Positions 16,101 through 28,100 of a stretch of 28,511 nt of DNA are shown piece by piece; positions within the stretch are counted from its first letter, which is position 1, and the number at the start of each line of letters is the position of its first letter. The notes below the pieces were generated by a model that worked only from the letters and a program-made list of their open reading frames with translations, was not told the origin of the DNA and did no database searches. Position numbers and translations under genes: made by a program. Source of the DNA: an uncultured Clostridia bacterium (GTDB lineage Bacteria > Bacillota > Clostridia > Christensenellales > CAG-917); contig CAMWIB010000003.1 in the NCBI GenBank assembly GCA_947174215.1, forward strand, positions 1-28,511, given 5' to 3'.

Positions 16101-19100
16101 TTGACAAATACTGCGATTACGAGGCGTATGAGTTTACTGAAATACTCAAAAACCCCTACGTGTCACTTGACGCTACGCTCGGCGTAGACGTAACGGTCGT
16201 TGAAGGTAAGACCGAGGTTATATTCGGCAACAAGGGTACGCACTGGATGACGCCGACAGGCGAATTCGAATCCATTGACAGCGTTCCTGCAAACTACAAC
16301 GGCCTGTACTACTATTTCGACGAGAAAGACCAGCGTTGGTACGAGGCAAATTACAGCACGTCCTCGATTTCGTTCTCAGAGCTTGGCGAGTTTGCATATG
16401 CGCTCCAATTCGGCGCACGTCTTGACCTGTCGCCACTTGTACAGTATCTGCTTGGCGGCACAAACGTCAACACTAAGGACGACAGCTCCGAACTTATGCT
16501 TCGCTTTACGGGCAAGAAGTTCGGTGGCGACGTTACCACGCTCGTCGGCATTTACTATACGAGCAAGACTCTCCACATCGACGCAAGCAACTTCGGCTTT
16601 AACAAGATTGAAGTGCGCTTCGATTTATTTGAATTCTTACTTAGATTACTTGCTCAAAATACTAATATATCTATAAATGGAAACAATATGTCCTCCGCAG
16701 AGGCGGGCGTTGCGGCTGATAACGACGTGATGGATGTAAGCGCAAAGAGAGCGCTCGCGCTTTCAATTATCGCTACGCTCACTTCTTCCGATTTCACCGT
16801 CGAAGTCGCAAAGGGACTTACGGATATGCTCTTCGAGCTTACTGGTATCGACCTTGCGGATATAACCGCTTGGGTTGACGTCGCTTGGGCTAACCTCGAA
16901 AGCAGAGATAATAAGGCGTTTACGATTAACGCAAACATCGGCGATAAGGACAATCAAAACCTCATCGGCGCACAGATTTATGCAAAGGATATCGCTTTGA
17001 ACGTAGGCGGTACTTCGCTCGGCTATCTGACCGTCAACCACAACGATAAGGATATGCCGCTTGCAGAGTATCTCGCATTGAACGAAAACGGCGGCTACAC
17101 CGAGGTTTCAATCTTTAACGAAAACGGCGATATTGTTCTTCCGACAATCTTTGCGGAAGCAAAGGGTACTATTTCAATCGGTGCAAATGCGGGCAGTTAT
17201 AGCTGGACCGTCGGCGAATGGCTCTCTGAATTCATTTCAGACGATTCAAGCTCGATTGGCTCATTCCTCCACGATATGCTCGTCGATTACAGCGTTCCCG
17301 TTCCCGCGGGCGCGAATATCGGCTTCCGTCTTGCACTCAATCTCAGACTCAATCAGAACGTGCCTATCGACCTCACGCAAAACGTGAGATTCGTGCCTAT
17401 CTCCTTTGAGGACGCGGCTAAGAAGGTCTGCGCTGAGGTTTATACGCTCAATGGTACTAAGTACACGCAGGTTGACGTCGAGAAGTTGGAAGATTACGCA
17501 GGTCAACAGCTCTATGTAAAGGAATACGCAGAGGACGGCATTGCGCTTATGAAGGTAAGCGGACTCACCGAAGGCACTGCGTATGTTCTCAGAAACGGCT
17601 ATTACGTCAAGGTCGTCATCAACAACGACCCCGAAGATACTGCAAATAACACCGTAGGCTATCTTACGGAAGAGGAATTGTACGTTCCCGTCCAGTTGAT
17701 AGACTTTGGTTATATCCTCTCGCACTCTGATATTGCGATTGAGCTTTACAACGTCGCAATCGAAGAAGCGGATAAGATGAACGCTGACGAGCGCAAAGAA
17801 GCTACGATTCTCGCGGCAAGACTCGTATACTCAGACAATGCGTTCGGCAACGCCGCAAGCACGCTGTACATAGATATGAAGGACGACTTCCACGTATCTA
17901 TTGCAAATCTCGATTTGTCCAACATCGGAGGCGGCAAGGACGAGGAAGAGGCTACGACGAGCGCGGAGCAATCGGGCGGTTTGATTTCGCAGGTTGTCGG
18001 CACGCTCAGCAACTTCGTCGGCGAAATAAATGCGGACAGCAACGGACTTAGCGTAAACTTCGCAGAAGCGCTTGTCACGATGCTCGTAAATATGCTTGCG
18101 GGTAAGAACATCTCACCCGACAGCTTCGTCAAGCTCAATCCCAATGAGAGCTATCTGAGCTTCGCTTGGAAGTATGCGCTTGCATTGCAACTGCAAATTG
18201 ACCCCGTAAAGCTTGGCGTCAATATTTCTTCGATAAGATTCGGTATCGGTTCGGATGATTCCGTACTGCCTGCCGACTTCAACAGAGGTATTTATACGGG
18301 TACCGAAAACCTTGATAATATCTCTATCAGCGGTGAGCTTAGCCTCGATATCGGCATCAAGAAGCAGGATGAAGAACTGCGCTTGGAGCATTACATCGAC
18401 CTGTTCGTGAAGAACCTCGGCATCTCGATGGGTATCGATATTCAGGATAACATTTCCTATCAGCTCAAACTCACGCTTGGCGCAAACCTCACGCTTGGCA
18501 ACCCGAACGACGTCAAGATTGTTATCGAGCTTGCAAACGCACTCGAAAACAAGAATATTATGGCTATATACTTAAACGGACCTACCGTTTATATAGATTT
18601 GGGTAGCTTTGCAGAGGAAGCGTTCTACATTGAGGACACCAATATCGCTCAACAGCTCTGTCAGGTCATATCCGACTTGCTTGGTAAGACGGCAAGCGCG
18701 GGTACGAGCGGCGACGCTATGGTTGCGTCCGACGCGCCCGTTGCACCGCTCAGTGCGGAAGAGCAGATGAGCATTATGCTCGATATATCAAACGGTAAGC
18801 TCGGCGCACTCGTTACGCAAAACGTCATCGTCGGTCTTATCGCAACGTTGCTCGGTGGAAACTCTATCTACACGGCTATCGACACGAAGGACGAAAAAGC
18901 GAAGTTCTACGTTGAGCGTTATGCACAGGTCGGCGATTCTTTCGAGGCAAGCGCAGATGGTGCGTTTGTAAAGACCTATCTCAAAGAAAAGGTTACGGCA
19001 ACGGAAGTGGAGAGCGTAAGCGGCACTGAACAGCTCTATATCCAGCTTGCGGACGAAAACTTCGTAAGAGTAAGCAATACAAGCTATCCGGAAGGCGCAA

Positions 19101-22100
19101 AGCTGTATACGCTTGACTTCGGTTACGATATCGACACCATCATCGAGGGCTTCGACCTCGGTTTGGAAGTCAAGGTTGACTTGCAGATAAGCCCGAGTGT
19201 TGAGCTTGCTATAAATATCGACAGCTCGTTGCTTGCACTCTCGTTGAAGCTCGGCGACCTCGACATCGAAACGGGTATCGGCGGTGACGCATACAACCTC
19301 ATTTCCACAAAGCTTGAAAACGCTATAAGCAGAAAGGACCTCTATAAGGCTGGCGCAGGCACGCAACCCGAAACGCTGTACGTACTCGTTGAGAACGCAG
19401 ACGGCGAGTTGGAGTTTGTCGTGTATGACGAAGAAGACGCAAATCACGCAGGAAAAGACCTCTACAAGGAGCATTTCACAAAGCGTGACGATACGCGCAT
19501 AATCGAGGTTGACCTCAACCTGCTCTTAGATTACAGCACGGGTGCAACCTATACCTATATCGACAGCGAGCGTACGCTTGCTTCCTACAAGGCTTCCGAC
19601 AGATATTCCTATCAGAAGTCTGACGGTAAGTTCGTACAGGACGATAAGGGTCACTATATCCGCGACGGCTTCAACATGAACACCGTGATTGACTTGCTGT
19701 TCGGTATGGATTCAATTCAGAACGCGCTTGCAAACTTTATGTTGCCGATAATCCACATTTCTACGAAGGATTACAACGTCAAGTTTGACGCGGAAAGCGA
19801 GAAAGTATCCTTGGCTGATATTCTTGCGCACCTCGGCTTGAACCTCATGCTCGATGACGCAATGAACGACGGTATAATGGTAAACCTCAAACTCCGTCTT
19901 GATACTGAGGCGCTTGGTCTTGGCGATTTGTCAAATATCGATATCAAGAATCTTAATTTCGACCTCTTGACTATAATCAAGTCGCTCGAAGCTTCTATCT
20001 GCATCGACTTCACGTACGAGGAAGGTGCGGCAAGCGAGTCCAAGATTATACTTTATATGGTTGACGGCAAGGTGTACCTCGACGCGTCGGGCGTACACGG
20101 ACCGAAGATTCAGATGGATTTGTTCAGTCTGCTTGAATCCTTCGGACTTATGTCTGCAACCGCTAAGGGCGAAGCGGCTGCCGCCGCTGACGAGGAGAAG
20201 GACAATTCCTTCGTGCAGATACTCAATATGATTGTCAAGGGTATCGTCCTCAGCGCAACGCCGTGGCAGGGCAACTCCACACTCAACAAAATTGACGCAC
20301 TTGGAGTATTCTTCAAGTCAAATATGGCAAACGACCTGTTGTCACTCTTACTTAAAACTAAATTTGACAACGATTACGCAGTGCTTGACGATGAAAATTC
20401 AGGCTTGTTCCTGCGCCCGAGCATGAATATCAACGGTTATGATATGCTCACCCTTGAATTGAAGACGTCCCTTGCAAACGTAAGCGACCCGTCGGATATC
20501 ACCGGCAATAAGAACTTCGATATCGACGTATTGCTCGGTCTTGACGCGCGCTTCGACCTTGTAAGCACGCTCGATTACGAGGGATTGCTCAGCGAGTATG
20601 AGAAGTGGGACTTCATCAGCCTTGAAGACTACATCAGCAATATCCTCGATATCGTAGGCTATCAGAGCTACACCGCAGTTGCAACGAGCAACGTAAAGGT
20701 GGGTACGCTGTACTACGTTTTTGAGGAGTCGGCGGACGGCGAGTACGTCAAGATGGGCAACTTCTACCGTCACATCCAAGAGGGTGAGAAGATTGGCGAG
20801 AACACCGTCAGATACAGCCGCAAGTACGTTATGTACGAAGGCGACGTCGTCAATGAGCTGACCTACGAAGAGCAGGCTAACGGCGATTACGCTTACGACG
20901 AAGAAAACGATATCTTCGTATTAGCGAAGAACTTCATCGGCGACAAGAGCAAGCTCTATAAGCAGAGCAAGACTCCGATTGTCGACGAGAACGAAGAGCC
21001 TCTTGCACTTTCCGCTCTCAGACTGTTCTCCAAGCAGAACGCGCCCGAGTACACCGACCAGAACATCTATCTTGGCGTAAGCGGCTTGGTCTACTTCAAC
21101 AGCAGCAGTGTTGAAACCTACAACGTAGGCGGTCTTGTCAGCGATTTGTTCGGCAAGATGATTATTGAATTGCAGGCGCAGTCCGTATTCAACGGCGGCG
21201 TAGGCATCAACATCGGTGCGAACGTAGATATTGCAAAACTCGATTTGAAGGCGCTTGCTTCTGGCAAGACCTCTATCGGCGACTTTATTGCAAACAGCGA
21301 TTTGAATGATATAGAGCTTGCGATTGAGTTCGTTGAAGTCAATGCGGAAGGTCGTTTCGCAAGATACGGCAACGGCTCGCTCAAAGTCTTGGGCGGCTTG
21401 TACCTGAGCGGCGGTTCACTCTATATCGACGCGGCGGAGATTATCTCTTCCGTTGAAAACTACTCCCGTATAGACAACTTCTTCGAGGTTGCTAAGGAAA
21501 CTATCGACAAGATTAGCGGAATTATCGGCGGCGGCGATAAGAAGCCGAATGAGGACGCACAGGTGTCCGCTGACGATAGCGTACAAAACGACAAGGCTAC
21601 GGCAGAGAGAAACGCACTCATTGCGCTTGCATACACCGATACGGCGTTGCAACTCCAACTCACGCGTTCACTCCTTGCATTCGTACTTGCTACGATACTT
21701 CCCGACCTCGGTTCGCTTGAAGATATCTTCGATACGATGCAGATTACGCTTGGTATAGACCATAGCTACGTCGATTACAAGAAGATTTCCGATATCACGA
21801 ATCCTGATGAAAAGGAGAAGTGGGAGACCGGCTTATATAAGCCCGTTGAGCTTGAAAAATACTACGTCGTAAACAACGGCAGTAAGTCCAGCTACTACAA
21901 GGCTGACGAAACGGCCATCTTCGACGCGACGAACGACCCGATTCAGAACTTCGTTGAGGGCGGTACGTACCTCAACGACGGAACCGGCTACGTGCTTGTT
22001 GAACGCGAGGCGATGGCAAAGAGCGTCACGGTCGGTAACTACTACTACGTGTTGCTTGAAAACGGCAAGTCCGTAAGCCTTGACGAGTGCGACCTGTACG

Positions 22101-25100
22101 AGTACAACGGTGCAACGTACACGAAGTCGAGCATCTTTACGCACGAAACGTACGGCGCAAACGTAGAGGACTTCCGCTACGCTTTCGTCGACGGCGAGTA
22201 TAAGCTTGCAACCGCATTGCAGAACAGACTCGGCGGTTTGTACGACGAGGATAGATACGGCTACTACGCAGAAGAGAGCTATGACGAGGTTGCGCTTGAA
22301 AGCTACTACGTCGCGGTTATAGGCGGTGCGTACGCGTACTATACTTCGGATACGCCAATCTACGAGAGAGTGGGCGATACCTTGGTTTACAATTTGGTAA
22401 AGACCTACGTGGAAGGCAAGACGTACTTGCACGAGGGTTCGGCATACGTTCCGATAGAGCGTGTTACGACCGCGAAGGAAATCACGAGCGGTTCAAACTA
22501 CTACGTAATGCTCGACAATCAGATTGCCGTAAGCCTTAGAGCGTACGAGCTGTACGCACTCAACGGAAGCACGTACACGAGGTCCAACATCTTCACGTAC
22601 GACACGTTCGGCGACGGTCAGAATGATTTCCGTTACGTATATTACAATGGCGAGTATCACGTTGCCACTTCCTTGATTACAAGACTCTACGGCTACGTGA
22701 AGAATCCTCCTGCAAGCTATGAGGGCGAATTCTACTACCGCACGCTTACAAACTACAAGGCACTTGACGACTTCATGCTCGGCGTTGACATCACGACGGG
22801 CTGCCTCAGCATGGGACTTAGCCTCGGTCGTCTGTCCCTCGGCTTCGGCTCCGGTATCGAGCTGTTGCCCGACTACATCGCGGACGGTAAGGTTCACAGC
22901 TTCTCGGTTGGCAACGTTACGACTCCGTACACGAGAGATTTGCCGGACGACGTCAAGGCTACGGTTGCGGATATGCCCACCAACCCCTTCTACGATACGA
23001 CGATTACGGTCGGCTTCTCGGTTGAACTCGACTTCGGTATCACGGAAGGTACGCTTGACTTCGGTAGAATTTTCAGCAATATCCTCGGCGATTTGACGGG
23101 ACTCGTAATTGACATTCCGTCTACGACGAAGGGTTATTCCTCTGCGCATTTCAGACTTGACGTACGTCTTATGCTGGATATGCAGAACATCACCAACTCC
23201 GAGCTTGCAATCGAGCTTGTTACGGTCACCGAAGCGGGCTACGATTTGAAGTGGCTTGGCTTGTACTACATCAACAGCAGCGTCTATATGGACTTCTCCG
23301 ACGCATTCGACATTCCGAAGATGCGCCTTACGGATTTCCACTTCGGCGATTACCTCGGCGGATTGTTCAACACCGATATGAACAACCTGTTTGTTGCAGG
23401 TGCAGATACAGCGGCATCCTCCGGTGACGCTCTTGCGGCGGCAGACAGCGTGACGAGCGCGAAGGGTGACGTTGACTTCACCAACAACGACCTCGCACTT
23501 GCATTCCTCTTCAATAAGGACTTGCTCACGATTGCGCTTGGCGATAAGCTCTTCAAGACGGTCTTGGATTATATCCCGAAAGATTTGCTTGGCTTCGATA
23601 TCCACACCCTGTTCTATGACGAGATAAACGGTAGCTTGCAGATTAAGCTCGATACGTCCGACACGGTTGACCTCGAATTGAAGGTCGCACTCGGTCTTGC
23701 GGGCGGCAGATATGAAAAGGCCGCAGTATTCGAGAACAAGGCTGACGAAGCTATGTCCAATGAATTGAAGACGGTTATTGCACAAATTCAGGATAGCGAT
23801 GACAACAAGTTCTACGTATTCAGACCGCAGGGCGGCTTGGATTTGAACGCAAAGCCGTCCACACAGAAGGGCTACTACATAATGGGTTCGGACGGCACGT
23901 ATATGCGCGTCGTCAAGCCGACCGACAGCACTATTAACTCGACCGGTGAGGAACTCAATCTGCACGTCAAGTACAGAGTCCTGTACGAAGAAGGTCAGCT
24001 CACGCTCAGAGAGGTTGTTGACAATCTTTCGAACGACGGTACGGAGAAGCTCGGCGAATACTTCGCAATCAGAGAGAATGACGTAATTTATTCCTACAAG
24101 GCTGGCGCGCTTGCAAACAACAGCTTCGTCGGCGACGGCGGCAAGTACGATATGAACTTGCAGTTGGTGCTTGCTATACGCGACCTCAACGTATCGTTTA
24201 CGAACTCCAGAAGCTATACGCTCAGCGGACCTGAAATGGCAGAGTATACCGACTGGGCGGACCTTGACCGTATTAAGATTAGCGAGGTTATCGACCTTAC
24301 TACCGACTTCAAGTCTGGCGATGAAAACAATATCGATTTGAGTGCGGTTATCACGGCGCTTCTCCCGACGATAGCTGGCGAGGATTTGGTCAAGATTATT
24401 TCCTCTTCGGATAACGGCGGCGATGTTGAGCGCACGATACGCCTTGTGATAGAGGGCGACGTACAGATTGTTGCACTCATCAACTACGCGCGTCAGAAGC
24501 TCGCAGACAAGTTCGGTGACGGCAATATCTCCTATGAGGAATTGACCCTCATGGACAACATCAACCTGCTGATTAAGCTCATTCAGAACATCGGCGATAT
24601 AGATTTGGGTTCGATACTGTCCGATATCATCAGCTTCTTCAACTTGCAGATTAAGTTGCAGACGAAGGGTGGCAACGACGCGGACTTCAAGGATTTGATT
24701 GGTCTCTATATGCTCAGCGGTACGTTCGAGCTGTTGACGGATGAGAACCTCGATTCTGCAAGCGAGTCCTACGTCCACCCCGACGACAGATTCGACCACT
24801 ATTTCGAAACCAAGTACGGTACGTACTACCGTACGAATGACGGCAAGTATCATACGATAACCGACCCCGCGTTTGACGGCGTAAAATACTCCTACGACGC
24901 GAGCTACTGCCATCCCAACCAGTACGGTGCATTCAAGCGCGTACACGGCGGTGTAACACTCGATTTGAGTGCGTTCAACCTGCCCGTTATCTACGGCGAC
25001 AGCGATACGATGACGGAAGTTCTCAACACCGTAATGGGTATGTTCGGCGGTTCTTCAAGCGACGCTATGGCGGCTGTTGACGGAGCAGGCTCTGCGGAAG

Positions 25101-28100
25101 AGGATAAGAACATATTCCCGCTCGTTCCGGACAACATTCTCGGTTACATCAAGGCGTTCGTATACGGTTTCAGCATCACGTCACGTTACGCGGCGTTGCT
25201 CATACAGCCCGACTACATCAACGCAATACTCAGCCTAATCATGGGTGAGGACGCGATACAGTTCAACCCCGACCTGTTCGTAAACAAGTCCAACCTTACT
25301 ATCTACACGGACGCAACAAGACAGTCCTACGTAACCCTCGACGAGTTGCTTGACAGAGTTCAGAATGCAAGCGCAAGCGAGAAGGCCGAGGTACTTGCAA
25401 AGGTACAGAAGACTGTTTCCGCTACGACCGTAAGATATAACGTCACCAAGTACAGCGACACCACGAAGGGCGGCTACTACGTGACGGATAGCGGTGCGTT
25501 CGAGCTTGTAACCGAGCTTAGCGCAACCGAAAAAGCCTCTTACGACAAGAAGGTAGAGGCGGGTACGGCGTTCTATTACGACGTCGAAACCGCAAGCTCG
25601 TACGTCAGACTTATTGACGCAGTGACGGGCAACCTGTCTAAGACGTTTGTGGAATTCTCTTCCGCAAATAAGGAACATATCAAGAACAGCGAGAAGCACA
25701 GCGGTGCGAAGGCGCTTGGCATCAATACGCCTAAGATTTACACCGTTGTAACCGCTCTGCCTGCGGGTACGCCTACCGTTGTCGATGACGAAACGGTGCT
25801 TATCGACGGCTTCTACTACATTGAGAAGACCAAGGTAAACGGCGTTGTCAAGGAATGGTTCACCGACGCTACGGAAGACCTCTGCATCGTCGAAAGACTT
25901 GATACGCGCAACTCGTTTATCACGGCTCAGCTCTTCCTGTGGAACTACGAGATTGGACTCAAACTCAACGCTCCTGTCTTTGAAGCGGTAGAGTTCGATT
26001 ACGTCTACGGATACGAAGCGGCGGCAAACGGCATAACGAGCATTCCCGATAGCGTACGCTATCACGATATTGAGGAATTCATCTATTCGAGTGAGGATAA
26101 AGAATCCGACGGAATGGACGCTTGGATGGAAGACTACTACGTATCGGGTGCGTTCTCTGCGGCAAGCTATCTCAGCAATCCTCGTTTCTACGAGCATCAG
26201 AACGAGTACTTCGCAATCGACCTCGACAGCCTGTACGTTCTCGACGCAGATGGCAAGTACGTCAAGGCGGCGACGAGCGCGAGCGACTTCCCCGAATATC
26301 TTGCGGATATCGATTCCAAGACGAAGGACTACTATCTGTACTCCGGCAATTCGTACGTGAAGATTCAGCGTACCTATATGTACAGAAAGATTGTTTACAG
26401 AACGGATAAGAAACAGCTTATCGCAAAGGACGAGATAGGCAAGTATGACGATACGCAATATCAAATCCGCGTACCGCGTGCAAGCGACTTCGTAGCTCCC
26501 GATAAGGAATACGTTGCGCTCAACGAGATGTTCTATCTGTCCCTCGATTTGCGCGGAAGCCTCGTTATCAACGCAGGCAAGATATTCCTCGATTACAACC
26601 TGTTCAACGAGTCCTTGTTCAAGGAAATCTACGGCAGAGATGCTGGCGCAAGCGACCTCTACGGCATTGCGTACAAGATGTATCAGGGTAACTACGTGCG
26701 TATGAGCAACGCCGAGGTTGACAAGGCAGTTGCAGACGGCACACTCAGCTCCGTACAGGTTTGGGTAAACAGCGAGTTCGGCGGCGACGTTAAGGAAGAC
26801 ATTTCCAACGTACTCGGCGGCATATTCGGTAGCCTTGACGCAGTATTGCAGGTACAGGAGGGCGACGTATTCAGACTGTACTTCTCCTTGCGCCTCAACA
26901 TCAGCTTTATGTTGCAGGTAGTTCCGTTCAAGCTCCACGTCTACGACCTCGACGTCGCAATTGATTTGTGGAAGCAAAATGCGGATAAGCTTGTAAACGG
27001 CGGATACGTTACGAGCGCTACGGGTGCGGACGAAGAGCGTACTGACGGCTCTATGACTCACCTCCTTGGCCTCTACTACGACCGCGATATATTGACGGGC
27101 GAAGCAGGCTTGTATCTCGACCTCACGTGGTTGCTTGGCAACGACGCAAAGATTTTCATTGACCTCAGTGCATACAGCGTAGAGGACGTCCTCAACGGAA
27201 TGATTGGCGAGTCCAACACGTCCAAGGACGCAATGGTAGCGGCAGATTCAAGCATTAAGGACAAGTACGAAGGCGGTCAGTCCTCTACCGACGCTTCACT
27301 GTTTATCAACATATTTACAAACGCAATTGCGCTCAACATCACGTCGGGCTTCCTCAAAGCAGTTTTGAACGAAATCTCGCCCGATTCGACGATTGGCAAC
27401 ATCTTGCCTAACGTAAAAGCGTACGTCAAGCTGAGCGCAAGCCCATACAGCCTTGCAATAGGCGCACTCTTGTTTACGGATGAGGTTTCCAACAACGTAC
27501 CCGTACTCAACGTCGAGCTTGCACTCGAAGGCACGAACGGCACGAATACATCTTCGTCGCTGTTGCTCGGCAGAGAAGAGGACGTCAAGAAGAAGCAGAC
27601 TGGCGAGAAGAGCATATTCTACTACGCGAACTTCAACCTTGACGAAAACGGCAACTTTGCAAGAAACTTCAATTCGTTCGATTTCGTCGAGCTTACGAAG
27701 GACGAAAACGGCAAGGATACGTACGTTGACGAGGATGGCAACACCGTCCTGTACAACGGACCGTCACAGCGCTATACGCAATCGCCGGAAGTGATGAAAG
27801 AAATTCTTCCGACGAGCAGATACGCATTCGGTTCGAAGTTTGACGAGCAGTACAGCCACGACGAGAGATTCGAGGGCATCCTCTACACGCTCGTGAACGG
27901 CGAGTACGTACCTATCAACGAGGTTGAAACAAGACTCGTTTCCGCTAAGTACAGAGATATCTGGAATACTGACACGTTCAAGAACTTCACAGGTCTTATG
28001 TACGTCGTCGACGCGGAAAGCAGATACGTGCCGATGTACAGACAACAGCTTGCGGGCTTCACAGGCGTTGGCAATCTGCAATACAGACTTGCAACCGCTG

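Larger units (their letters stand above)
14693..27300 (+). repeat. Recurring LYID-core supermodule within the giant protein
   Basis: Motif cores at bases 14693 (LYIDASGMF), 15623 (LYINASLF), 16571 (LHIDASNFG), 17864 (LYIDMKDDF), 18587 (VYIDLGSF), 20072 (VYLDASGV), 21419 (LYIDAAEI), 23282 (VYMDFSDA) and 27110 (LYLDLTWLL) all lie in the same frame. Most are preceded within ~12 residues by a G[LIA]Y[YL] strand and followed by an amphipathic helix rich in Leu/Phe, then an Ala/Asp/Ser linker and a second hydrophobic helix. A degenerate copy with only the later parts lies near 24950-25250. Spacing varies from ~240 to ~620 residues except for a longer interval spanning the degenerate copy, so copies have diverged and other modules sit between them. 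Confidence 0.7.

Noticed and set aside
22493..24946. Long minus-strand open frame of about 817 codons
   Set aside because: It lies antisense to the giant lipoprotein. It arises because the sense gene rarely uses codons whose complement is a stop (TTA, CTA, TCA). The protein is Val/Arg-rich nonsense with no motif, and no ribosome site was found.
25235..27061. Minus-strand open frame of about 608 codons
   Set aside because: Same explanation: a shadow of the giant gene, with the same biased composition and no start signals.
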